This document shows, one piece after another, positions 30,345-40,390 of a stretch of 64,000 nt of DNA (position 1 is the first letter of the stretch; each line of letters starts with the position of its first letter). Source of the stretch: Gammaproteobacteria bacterium (lineage in GTDB: Bacteria > Pseudomonadota > Gammaproteobacteria > JAKDMP01). The DNA lies in the NCBI GenBank assembly GCA_027018875.1, contig JALUYA010000009.1, positions 34,019 to 98,018 on the forward strand, written 5' to 3'. The translations under genes were made by a program, and so were the position numbers. The notes under the pieces were generated by a model, which had not been told where the DNA came from, made no database searches, and saw only the letters and a list, made by a program, of their open reading frames with translations.

Positions 30345-30365
30345 TGGACTAGACAGTCTAGTCCA
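30345..30365. promoter_or_regulatory. Probable TetR-family operator: 21-bp perfect palindrome
   Basis: TGGACTAGAC-A-GTCTAGTCCA: 10-bp perfect arms around one central base, starting 11 bp upstream of the tolC ATG and ahead of tolC-tetR. Confidence 0.8.
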
Positions 30366-30588
30366 TTCTAGCCTTCCTCCCGGTACGAATCAAGATCAGG
30401 ATATCGATCCAAGGAGCAAATACATACCTGCGCCAGCCCCCCCCCCGGTATTTGGGCAAAGCGGCCTGTAGTGGGGTGCATATTATTGCGCCCGGGGGCT
30501 TGAGCGGCTAATATTGCGGGACTTTAACTTGACTTGCCCGGCGATGATAGATAAAATTTTCTATTCTCTTGTGAAATATATGAAAGTT

Positions 30589-30906
30589 ATGTACGCGGTT
30601 ATCGTATCGGGTGGCAAGCAGTACCCGGTTACCCCAGGTGAAGTTATTCGGCTTGAAAAACTGTCCCCCTCCGAGGGTAATGCGGTTGAATTCGATCGGG
30701 TGGCGCTCGTAGCGCAAGATGATGGCCAAGTTCTGGTAGGTACTCCCTGGGTTGAAGGAGGGCGGGTTCGTGGCGAAATTGTGGCGCAGGGGCGGGGGAA
30801 GAAAATTCATATAATCAAATTTCATCGACGGAAAAATTATCGCCGTCATCAGGGGCATCGCCAGGCCTATACCGAAGTCAGAATCAATGAGATTCTAGCC
30901 AAGTAA
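30589..30906 (+). CDS. rplU: 50S ribosomal protein L21
   Basis: [25 protein letters not shown]...[28 protein letters not shown]; start re-placed to MYAV. Confidence 0.97.
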   Translation: MYAVIVSGGKQYPVTPGEVIRLEKLSPSEGNAVEFDRVALVAQDDGQVLVGTPWVEGGRVRGEIVAQGRGKKIHIIKFHRRKNYRRHQGHRQAYTEVRINEILAK

Positions 30907-30926
30907 TCGCAGCGGAGAGTGTAACT

Positions 30927-31184
30927 ATGGCACATAAGAAAGCAGGTGGAAGTTCACGCAACGGCCGCGATTCGGAGTCCAAGCGCCTAGGGGTCAAACG
31001 CTATGGCGGTGAGCGGGTCGACGCCGGAGCGATCATTGTGCGTCAGCGTGGTACTCATTTCCACCCCGGTGAAAATATGGGTTTGGGGCGCGACCATACC
31101 CTGTTTGCGCGTGCTCCCGGACGAGTTGAGTTCAGGGTTCGGGGGCCACATGGGCGCAAATTTGTTTCTATCCTTACAGACTAA
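30927..31184 (+). CDS. rpmA: 50S ribosomal protein L27
   Basis: [48 protein letters not shown]. Confidence 0.98.
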   Translation: MAHKKAGGSSRNGRDSESKRLGVKRYGGERVDAGAIIVRQRGTHFHPGENMGLGRDHTLFARAPGRVEFRVRGPHGRKFVSILTD

Positions 31185-31212
31185 TAATTTTCTTAATTTG
31201 CGTGTGTGTAAG

Positions 31213-31240
31213 ACCCCGGTACTGCCGGGGTTTTCTTTTT
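31213..31240 (+). terminator. Intrinsic terminator between rpmA and obgE
   Basis: ACCCCGG-tactg-CCGGGGT followed by TTTCTTTTT. Confidence 0.8.
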
Positions 31241-31247
31241 CCGGTAA

Positions 31248-32291
<1,044 letters not shown>

Positions 32292-32299
32292 ATTTTTCC

Positions 32300-32572
32300 T
32301 TAGACCTTATCGGTCAATTGCTTGATTTGCGCGTTGAGACGATGCTTGTAGCGGGCTGCGGTATTCCTGTGCAGCAGGCCTTTAGTGACCATGCTGTCGA
32401 TTTTAGGTACGGCAGCCTGAAATGCGGCTTGTGCCGCCGGGACGTCGGCACTTGCAGTGGCTTTATTCACCTTTTTGATCGATGTGCGAAGGCGTGAACG
32501 CAGGGTCTGATTGTGTTGGCGACGGTTTTCCGCCTGTCGCGCACGTTTTCGTGCCTGTGGCGTGTTGGCCAA
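32300..32572 (-). CDS. rpsT: 30S ribosomal protein S20
   Basis: (M)ANTPQARKRARQAENRRQHNQTLRSRLRTSIKKV. The initiating codon appears to be TTG at 32572. Confidence 0.95.
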   Translation of the reverse strand: MANTPQARKRARQAENRRQHNQTLRSRLRTSIKKVNKATASADVPAAQAAFQAAVPKIDSMVTKGLLHRNTAARYKHRLNAQIKQLTDKV

Positions 32573-32651
32573 GAGGACTCTCCAAAAGAATAAAAATAAC
32601 CGTAATAGTATGCCTCGAATTGGGTTTAGACTCAAGGGCACGGAGATTTGA

Positions 32652-34229
32652 GTGGCGCTGAAACGCGGCTTGGCGACTAACCTGTCCACCGTCGGTGGCT
32701 TTACCATGCTGTCGCGGCTGCTGGGTTTTGCCCGTGACGTGATTTTCGCAACCTATTTCGGCGCCGGATTTGGCATGGATGCTTTTCTAGTGGCGTTCAA
32801 GATCCCCAATTTCGGTCGCCGCCTGTTTGCCGAGGGGGCCTTTTCGCAGGCCTTCGTGCCGGTATTGTCCGAATACCGGGCGCGGCAAGACAAGCAAGAG
32901 GTACGGGCCTTGATCGCGCAGACCGAGGGGGCCTTGGGGCTAGCCTTGATGTTATTGGTCGGGTTGGGGGTGTTGGCCGCGCCGTTATTCGTGTGGGTTT
33001 TTGCCCCCGGGTTTCATACCGACCCGGCAAAGTTTGGATTGACCGCGAATTTATTGCGGCTGACCTTCGCCTATCTCCTGTTTGTTTCCCTGTTGGCATT
33101 GGCTGCGGGAGTATTGAATACTTACGGGCGCTTCGGCACGCCGGCCTTTGCTCCCGTACTCCTCAATGTGGCCTTTATCGTGTCGGCCTGGATCGTGGCG
33201 CCTCACCTGAATCAGCCGGTATATGCGCTCGCCGGTGCCGTATTGGTTGCGGGAGCGCTGCAACTCTTGCTTCAACTCCCTTCTTTGTATCGGCTGGGTT
33301 TACTCGTGTGGCCCCGGTTACGCTGGCATGATCCGGGGGTACGACGTGTCTTTCGCCTGATGCTTCCGGTGGCCTTCGGAGCCTCGGTAACGCAGGTCAA
33401 TCTCCTGGTCGACACGCTGATCGCCTCGTTCCTGGCCGGGGGAAGCGTGAGTTGGCTGTATTATTCCGACCGGCTGATGGAATTCCCCTTGGGGGTGTTT
33501 GCCGTGGCTCTGGGAACGGTGATTTTGCCGGGCCTTGCCCGTTATCATGCACGGGGGCAACTCCGGGATTATTCGGCACTGCTGGAGCGGGCGCTGCGCT
33601 TGACTCTGTTTGCCATGCCGGCCGCAGCGGCGGGCCTTGCGGCACTTTCCGGGCCGATTGTGGCAACGCTTTTCGGGTATGATCGCTTTACCCCCTATGA
33701 TGTGATGATGACCCGGGCGAGTCTTGTTGCTTATGCGTTGGGGTTGACCGCTTTTTCCTTGATTAAAGTATTCGCACCGGCCTATTTTGCGCGCCAGGAT
33801 ACGCGTACCCCCGTCCGGGCGGGAATCGTTGCGGTCGCGGTGAACCTGGTCCTCAATGTGGCTTTAGTCGTGCCCTGGGCGCTACGAGGTGGCCCGGCTC
33901 CCCATGCCGGGTTGGCATTGGCCACCTCGATCGCAGCAGGAGTAAACGCGTTGCTACTGTGGCGCGGTTTACGCCGCCGGAGTATATACCATCCCCGGCC
34001 AGGCTGGGGTCCGTTCGCTGTACGTGTCTCCCTGGCAACGGTGGTTATGGGACTGGGGCTCTGGTTGGCGGCGGGCTCGATGCAACACTGGATCGCCTGG
34101 TCTGCCTGGGAGCGGATCGGGCATCTGGTGCTATTGATCGTAGGAGGCGTGTTGGGATATCTCTTTACTCTTGGCCTGTTGGGTGGACGTCCCCGGCATT
34201 TCGGACTGAATCGGCATGAACCCGTATAA
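32652..34229 (+). CDS. murJ: Lipid II flippase MurJ
   Basis: TMLSRLLGFARDVIFATYFGAGFGMDAFLVAFKIPNFGRRLFAEGAFSQAFVPVLSEY. Confidence 0.97.
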   Translation: MALKRGLATNLSTVGGFTMLSRLLGFARDVIFATYFGAGFGMDAFLVAFKIPNFGRRLFAEGAFSQAFVPVLSEYRARQDKQEVRALIAQTEGALGLALMLLVGLGVLAAPLFVWVFAPGFHTDPAKFGLTANLLRLTFAYLLFVSLLALAAGVLNTYGRFGTPAFAPVLLNVAFIVSAWIVAPHLNQPVYALAGAVLVAGALQLLLQLPSLYRLGLLVWPRLRWHDPGVRRVFRLMLPVAFGASVTQVNLLVDTLIASFLAGGSVSWLYYSDRLMEFPLGVFAVALGTVILPGLARYHARGQLRDYSALLERALRLTLFAMPAAAAGLAALSGPIVATLFGYDRFTPYDVMMTRASLVAYALGLTAFSLIKVFAPAYFARQDTRTPVRAGIVAVAVNLVLNVALVVPWALRGGPAPHAGLALATSIAAGVNALLLWRGLRRRSIYHPRPGWGPFAVRVSLATVVMGLGLWLAAGSMQHWIAWSAWERIGHLVLLIVGGVLGYLFTLGLLGGRPRHFGLNRHEPV

Positions 34230-34250
34230 TTTAAAGTTTGAGGATAAGCG

Positions 34251-35237
34251 ATGCGGCTGATCCGCGGGCAAGCCGGCCGGGCGGCGGTTCCGGGCGGCGC
34301 GGTTGTTACCATAGGCAAGTTTGATGGCCTGCACCGGGGCCACCGGATGCTGATTGCCGCGGCCGGGCGTGAGGCCCGACGGCGCCGGTTGCCACTCGTG
34401 CTGCTAAGTTTCGAACCGCAGCCCGAGGAATTTTTCGGTGGCCGATTGCCACGCCTGTCCCGCTTTGTGACCAAGTGGCGTTTGGTGGAAGAGACCGGGC
34501 AAGTGCAAATATTTGCTTGCCTGCGATTCGATCGGAATCTGGCTAGGCAGAAGGCGGAGGATTTTGTGCACCATGTCCTGGTTGAAGGGTTGCAGGCCCG
34601 CGGGGTGGTCGTCGGGGAGGGTTTTCGATTTGGTGCCGAGCGGCGAGGTGATATCGCTCTTTTGCAGCGATTGGGCCGAGTCCACGGCTTTACGGTAAAG
34701 GCCGTGGCCCCCGTGGTCCTGGCAGGTTCACGGGTGTCGAGTTCCCGGGTGCGACAGGCGTTGTTCGCCCACCGGTTTGACGAGGTTTACCGGCTTCTCG
34801 GGCGGCCTTATCGCCTTTATGGGCGGGTAATACGGGGCGACCAGATAGGGAAAACCTTGGGGTTTCCCACCGCGAACATGGCCTTGGGGCGGCGACCGCC
34901 ACCGCTTGCGGGCATCTATGTGGTGCGGGTCGAGGGCATGCCCGGGGGACTTCGCCACGGACTTGCCAATGTGGGGACGCGCCCGACGTTGGGAGTGAAG
35001 GGCAGGCGTCTGCTCGAGGTCTATTTGCCCCGCTGGCGGGGGCCGCTTTACGGCGACTTGCTGGGTGTGGATTTTCTTACCCACCTGCGGCCCGAGACCA
35101 ATTTTAGGGGTTTGAGCCCACTGGTTGATGCCATGCGAGAAGATGAACGCCGGGGGGCCCGGTGGCTTGCCGAGCACAATCTGGCGTGGGGGACACCGGT
35201 TGCCGAGGGGCAGGAGCAGAGGTCACAAAATGCGTAA
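34251..35237 (+). CDS. ribF: Bifunctional riboflavin kinase/FAD synthetase
   Basis: VVTIGKFDGLHRGHRMLI, VVVGEGFRFGAERRGD, SSSRVRQALF, GKTLGFPTANM, GLANVGTRPT. Confidence 0.96.
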   Translation: MRLIRGQAGRAAVPGGAVVTIGKFDGLHRGHRMLIAAAGREARRRRLPLVLLSFEPQPEEFFGGRLPRLSRFVTKWRLVEETGQVQIFACLRFDRNLARQKAEDFVHHVLVEGLQARGVVVGEGFRFGAERRGDIALLQRLGRVHGFTVKAVAPVVLAGSRVSSSRVRQALFAHRFDEVYRLLGRPYRLYGRVIRGDQIGKTLGFPTANMALGRRPPPLAGIYVVRVEGMPGGLRHGLANVGTRPTLGVKGRRLLEVYLPRWRGPLYGDLLGVDFLTHLRPETNFRGLSPLVDAMREDERRGARWLAEHNLAWGTPVAEGQEQRSQNA

Positions 35238-35322
35238 TATGCCAATCCAGGTACGAGCGATATGGAAATACGGCGGAGTATGAGAATGCCAGGGTTCAAC
35301 AGTCAAACAGCGGGACAGGCGG

Positions 35323-38124
35323 GTGAATGATTACCGGGATACCTTGAATTTGCCGCGTACCGGTATGCCGATGCGCGCGGGACTTGCAAAGCGTGAACCA
35401 CAAATGTTGGCCGAGTGGGAACGCAGTGACTTGTATGGGCAGATCCGCCGGGCGGCCCGCGGGCGGCCGAAGTTTGTACTGGCTGATGGCCCCCCCTATG
35501 CAAATGGGGCTATTCACATCGGTCACGCAGTCAACAAGATCCTCAAAGACATCGTGGTGCGTTCCCGAACCCTGGCCGGTTTCGATGCGGCTTTTGTTCC
35601 GACCTGGGATTGTCATGGTCTGCCGATCGAGCATGCCGTGGAAAGAAGGCTCGGGCGCAAGGCGCGCGAATTGCCACGGGGTGAATTTCGCCTCGCTTGC
35701 AGAAAATATGCCGCCGAGCAGGTCGAGCGGCAGCGGGCCGGGTTTGTGCGCCTGGGCGTGCTGGCGGATTGGCATAATCCAGCGCTGACGATGGAACCGG
35801 GCTATGAGGGGTGCGAGATTGAGGCGTTGGCGGATTTGTTCGCCGCCGGCCATATTATTCGGCGCGATATGCCGGTACACTGGTGCTTCGATTGCCGTTC
35901 GGCCCTGGCCGAGGCCGAGGTGGAATATGCCGGGCATGAGTCGACGTCATTGGATGTTCGATTCCCGGTGATCAATCCACCTGTCTGTGCGGACCGATTT
36001 GGCGTGACTGTCGCTCTGCCGGTATCGCTTCCGATCTGGACCACGACACCCTGGACCCTACCGGCCAATCAGGCGGTGGCGCTGCATCCCCGGCTGGACT
36101 ATGTGCTTGTCGCGGTCAATATTGGCGCGAGGCGCGAGGCGCTGATCGTGGCCGAAGGGCTGATGACGACGGCGCTCGAGCGCTTCGGGGCAACGGATCC
36201 GGAGATACTCGGGCGGGTACGTGGCGATGCACTGGCCGGCGTCGTCTTGCAACATCCCTGGCTCGAACGCCAGGTTCCGGTCGTCCTGGGCGAACACGTG
36301 ACCCTAGAGATGGGTACCGGTGCCGTGCATACCGCGCCGGGACATGGCCAGGATGACTTTCATCTAGGAGTTCGCTACGGGTTGCCGGTGGAAAATCCAG
36401 TGGATGATGCGGGGAGATTCCTTCCGGGTACCGTCCTGGTGGGCGGGGAAACCCTTGCGACGGGAAACCGAATCATTCTGGCTGAACTCGAACGCCGCGG
36501 CATGCTCCTTGCCCACGCGCCCTATCGACATAGCTACCCGCATTGTTGGCGCCATAAGTCGCCGGTGGTATTTCGCGCCACGCCTCAGTGGTTTATAGAC
36601 CTTGCGGCGAATTCCTTGCGCGCTCGTACCCTGGAGGCGATCGAGCAAGTCGATTGGACCCCGGATTGGGGTCGGGAACGGATGCGCGGGATGATCGCGG
36701 GACGCCCGGACTGGTGCATCTCGCGACAACGCATCTGGGGAGTGCCGCTGGCCCTGTTCGTGAATCGCCAGACCGGTGCGGCCCATCCCGATAGTGCCCG
36801 GCTGCTGCGTGAGGTGGCACAGCGGGTGAAGACACGGGGCCTGGAGGCCTGGGATGCCCTGGATCCGGCGGAATTACTAGGGGATGAGGCAAAAGATTAT
36901 CGCAAGAGTACCGATGTACTCGATGTCTGGCTGGACTCCGGGCTGAGCCATCGGTGCGTGTTGGGACGGCGCGAAGGGCTGGGTTTCCCGGCCGACCTGT
37001 ATCTTGAGGGGTCGGATCAGCACCGGGGCTGGTTTCAATCTTCGTTGCTGACCGGGGTCGCCCTGACGGGTAGTGCGCCTTATCGTCGGGTATTGACCCA
37101 TGGATTTACCGTGGATTCCGAGGGGCGCAAGATGTCGAAGTCCCTGGGTAATGTAGTTGCCCCGCAACAAGTAGTGGACGGCCTCGGCGCCGATATTCTG
37201 CGCCTGTGGGTAAGCGCAACGGATTACCGCCGCGAAATGGCGGTATCCGGCGAGATCCTCAAACGTACCGCAGATGCTTTTCGGCGTATGCGTAATACCT
37301 TGCGGTTCCTGGTTTCCAACCTCTACGATTTCGATCCGGCACACGATACCGTAAGTACGGATGAACTGCTGGCACTCGATCGCTGGTTGCTGATGGAAGC
37401 GCGTGAACTGGGGGTTCAGGTCGAACGCGCCTATGAAAATTACGATTTTCATATCATCTACCAGCGGGTACACAACTTCTGCGTCTCCGAACTGGGAGCC
37501 CTGTTTCTGGACATCACCAAGGATCGCCTCTATACCATGCCGGCGGCCAGCCGGGGGCGGCGCTCGGCGCAGACGGTCTTGTGGCAGGTGGCGGAGGCAC
37601 TGACTCGTTGGCTGGCCCCGATACTCTGTTTTACCGCCGAGGAGGTTTACGCGCATCTGCCGGGGGAGCGCAAGCTGTCGGTTATGATCGAGACTTGGCA
37701 TGAGCTGCCACAGGCAACGGCCACCGATGTCGATTGGAAGGGGGTGTTTACCCTGCGTGAAGAGTTGCTGCGAGGGATTGAAAATCTCCGCCGAGAAAAC
37801 AAAATCAGGGGTTCTCTCGAGGCCAAGGTGACTTTTTACCTCAATTCCACATGGCTGGCGGTGCTGGCGCCCCTAGGCGGCGAGGCCCGGTTCGTGTTTT
37901 TGGTGTCCGAACTAAATCTGCGCCCGGCCGCAGAGCGCCCGAGCGATGTGGAGGTAGGCACGGTTCCGGGAATCTGGTTCCGCATCGAAAAAAGCCCTGA
38001 GGCTCGTTGTGTCCGGTGTTGGCATCATCGCGTGGATGTAGGGAGTGATCCGGGCCACTCCGGGCTGTGTGCCCGCTGTGTGGATAATCTTAGCGGCACC
38101 GGGGAGGATCGCCGGTGGGCATGA
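35323..38124 (+). CDS. ileS: Isoleucyl-tRNA synthetase
   Basis: [22 protein letters not shown] (HIGH), [11 protein letters not shown] (KMSKS), C-terminal CVRCW...CARC zinc site. Confidence 0.98.
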   Translation: MNDYRDTLNLPRTGMPMRAGLAKREPQMLAEWERSDLYGQIRRAARGRPKFVLADGPPYANGAIHIGHAVNKILKDIVVRSRTLAGFDAAFVPTWDCHGLPIEHAVERRLGRKARELPRGEFRLACRKYAAEQVERQRAGFVRLGVLADWHNPALTMEPGYEGCEIEALADLFAAGHIIRRDMPVHWCFDCRSALAEAEVEYAGHESTSLDVRFPVINPPVCADRFGVTVALPVSLPIWTTTPWTLPANQAVALHPRLDYVLVAVNIGARREALIVAEGLMTTALERFGATDPEILGRVRGDALAGVVLQHPWLERQVPVVLGEHVTLEMGTGAVHTAPGHGQDDFHLGVRYGLPVENPVDDAGRFLPGTVLVGGETLATGNRIILAELERRGMLLAHAPYRHSYPHCWRHKSPVVFRATPQWFIDLAANSLRARTLEAIEQVDWTPDWGRERMRGMIAGRPDWCISRQRIWGVPLALFVNRQTGAAHPDSARLLREVAQRVKTRGLEAWDALDPAELLGDEAKDYRKSTDVLDVWLDSGLSHRCVLGRREGLGFPADLYLEGSDQHRGWFQSSLLTGVALTGSAPYRRVLTHGFTVDSEGRKMSKSLGNVVAPQQVVDGLGADILRLWVSATDYRREMAVSGEILKRTADAFRRMRNTLRFLVSNLYDFDPAHDTVSTDELLALDRWLLMEARELGVQVERAYENYDFHIIYQRVHNFCVSELGALFLDITKDRLYTMPAASRGRRSAQTVLWQVAEALTRWLAPILCFTAEEVYAHLPGERKLSVMIETWHELPQATATDVDWKGVFTLREELLRGIENLRRENKIRGSLEAKVTFYLNSTWLAVLAPLGGEARFVFLVSELNLRPAAERPSDVEVGTVPGIWFRIEKSPEARCVRCWHHRVDVGSDPGHSGLCARCVDNLSGTGEDRRWA

Positions 38125-38720
38125 GCCTCCATGGTATCCGGTCCCGGCTGCGTTCCTGGCTGGGTCGCTTCCGGCTGGAATCCTTTTTGTGGCCGACACA
38201 CCCTCCGGTACGTTGGCTGGTACTCTCGGTAGCGGTACTGGTGGCGGATCAGTTCACCAAGTTGTTGGTGCTTTACTATCTGCAGCCTTATCAGCATGTT
38301 TACTTGCTGCCGGTTTTGAATATGACATTGCTCTTTAACCGGGGCGTGGCGTTTAGCTTTCTCGCCGCTGCCAACGGTTGGCAACAGTGGCTGTTCGTTG
38401 CCATCGCATTGGGATTTGTCGTGGTGATAATCGCCTGGATGCGCCGATTGCCGGCTCAGGGACAGGCCTGGTTGGCTGCGGGATTGGCCCTAATTCTCGG
38501 AGGGGCACTGGGGAATGCATTGGATCGGGTATGGCATGGCTATGTGATTGACTTTATCCAGGTGCACTATTCCGACATTTGGTACTTCCCGGCCTTCAAC
38601 ATCGCCGATTCGGCGATCACGATCGGGGCGATTATCGTTATTGCGGATGCCTTGTTCCACCATCGTCGCGTGCCCCCGCCGACCCCGGTCGACCCCGAAA
38701 GGAGGGTTGAGCAGAAATGA
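38115..38720 (+). CDS. lspA: Lipoprotein signal peptidase II
   Basis: [62 protein letters not shown]. Confidence 0.96.
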   Translation: MGMSLHGIRSRLRSWLGRFRLESFLWPTHPPVRWLVLSVAVLVADQFTKLLVLYYLQPYQHVYLLPVLNMTLLFNRGVAFSFLAAANGWQQWLFVAIALGFVVVIIAWMRRLPAQGQAWLAAGLALILGGALGNALDRVWHGYVIDFIQVHYSDIWYFPAFNIADSAITIGAIIVIADALFHHRRVPPPTPVDPERRVEQK

Positions 38721-38907
38721 TCGGGAAAGGATTATTATGGAACCATGGTTTACTCGCGGCGGGAATGCCGAACGGCACAATATTCGGAGGATTTCCCGGA
38801 TTTCTATTCGTAGAAATTTTTTGGCGGCAAAAAGAACCGTAGATTGCAAGTATTTGGATTGATTTAAGCTAGCTTATTCAGTATACCCAGGTATGGAGGA
38901 TTTTTTG

Positions 38908-39489
38908 ATGCATCATGAGTTGCCTGAATTGCCCTATGACCTGAATGCCCTCGCCCCGCACATTTCCGAGGAAACGCTTGAGTACCATTATGGCAAGCAT
39001 CACCAAGGCTATGTCAATAATTTAAATAAGCTGATAGCGGGAACCGAGTTCGAGGCCATGAATCTGGAGGATATCATCGGCAAGGCAAACGGGGTTATTT
39101 TCAATAATGCCGCCCAGGCCTGGAATCATGCCTTCTACTGGACTTCATTGTCCCCGAATGGGGGCGGTGAACCCGGTGGACCTTTGGCTCGGGCCATTGA
39201 CGCGGCTTTCGGCTCCTTTGCCGAATTCCGCAAGGAATTCACTGCCCAGGCTGCCGGCTTGTTCGGTTCCGGCTGGGTCTGGTTAGTTAAAAATCGCGAT
39301 GGTTCGCTTGCCATTATGAAAGGGCAAAATGCGGAAACCCCTTTGCGTACCGGAGAGACCGCCCTGTTGACCTGCGACGTCTGGGAGCATGCCTATTACA
39401 TCGACTATCGCAATGCCCGTCCCAGGTATCTCGAGGCCCTATGGGAGATCTTCGACTGGGACTTTGCGACCAGGAATTTCACCGGTTGA
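38908..39489 (+). CDS. sodB: Superoxide dismutase (Fe/Mn family)
   Basis: MHHELPELPYDLNALAPHISEETLEYHYGKHHQGYVNNLNKLI...DVWEHAYYIDYRNARPRYLEALW. Confidence 0.96.
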   Translation: MHHELPELPYDLNALAPHISEETLEYHYGKHHQGYVNNLNKLIAGTEFEAMNLEDIIGKANGVIFNNAAQAWNHAFYWTSLSPNGGGEPGGPLARAIDAAFGSFAEFRKEFTAQAAGLFGSGWVWLVKNRDGSLAIMKGQNAETPLRTGETALLTCDVWEHAYYIDYRNARPRYLEALWEIFDWDFATRNFTG

Positions 39490-39718
39490 CGCCCGGGGCC
39501 GGAATAAATGGGGATTGATTTTTCTGCAAGCCGAAATGTTTTCCAAAGCCTCGGTAGCGGGAGGCATGTTGCGCGAGGTACAGGAAAGTGCCTCGGCGGA
39601 TCGACCACGGTCGGATCCGCGACTCCGGGGGCCCAGGGACGGGCTTTCCCGGGGCCATTGAGACCTTTTAAGGATTTTCTGGTTTGGACAATAGGCCGCG
39701 AGGCCGGGAGTAATAAAT

Positions 39719-40036
39719 ATGAACGTTGAAGACAGGATTCGGGACTATTTGTCCAATCCGGCCGTGTTGTTTATAAAGGGAACAGCGGATTCCCCGCAAT
39801 GCGGATTCAGTGCCCAGGCGGTGCAGATATTACGCGCGCTCGATGCCGATTTCGTCTCCGTAAATATTCTTGAAGACCCCGAGTTGCGCGAGGCGCTCAG
39901 GCATCATTCCGACTGGCCGACCTACCCCCAATTCTACCTGCGGGGAGAGCTGCTTGGGGGGGCGGATATTTTACTGGAAATGTATCGTTCCGGCGAGCTG
40001 GCAAAAAGACTTGAGTCGATTAATGATCCCGGTTGA
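39719..40036 (+). CDS. grxD: Monothiol glutaredoxin, Grx4 family
   Basis: VLFIKGTADSPQCGFSAQAVQIL, WPTYPQFYLRGELLGGADILLEM. Confidence 0.95.
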   Translation: MNVEDRIRDYLSNPAVLFIKGTADSPQCGFSAQAVQILRALDADFVSVNILEDPELREALRHHSDWPTYPQFYLRGELLGGADILLEMYRSGELAKRLESINDPG

Positions 40037-40201
40037 ATCGGCTGCATACAATCGAAGCCGTAGCGAGTAGATCGGAAGCAACCGCGGGCTTTTAAAAAAT
40101 AGGTTTTTTACCTTGGTAGAGCCGACTTGCGGTAGGGTATTTCTTGCCGGTGAACCGTTAATCACTATAATCGACCTATTCGCCAGAATCGGGGCCAGGC
40201 C

Positions 40202-40390
40202 ATGTTTTTTTCTTGGATACGCAGTCTATCGCTCCGCTTGTCGGCTGCTTGTATTTTGCCGCTTGCACTCGCACTCGCCGGCTGTGGCCAAACGGGGCCG
40301 CTATCCTTGCCGCCCGCGAAGAAAAAACTGGGGATAAAGAGCCCGGTTTCGCGGACGCTTCCGGCTCCACAAAGGGTGCATCATGAATAA
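40202..40390 (+). CDS. lptM: Small lipoprotein, LptM (YifL)-like
   Basis: Lipobox ALAGCGQTGPLSLP, the characteristic LptM N-terminus. Confidence 0.85.
   Translation: MFFSWIRSLSLRLSAACILPLALALAGCGQTGPLSLPPAKKKLGIKSPVSRTLPAPQRVHHE

Noticed and set aside
36877-37701. 274-aa minus-strand ORF antisense to ileS
   Set aside because: Lies wholly inside ileS between conserved regions; shadow ORF.
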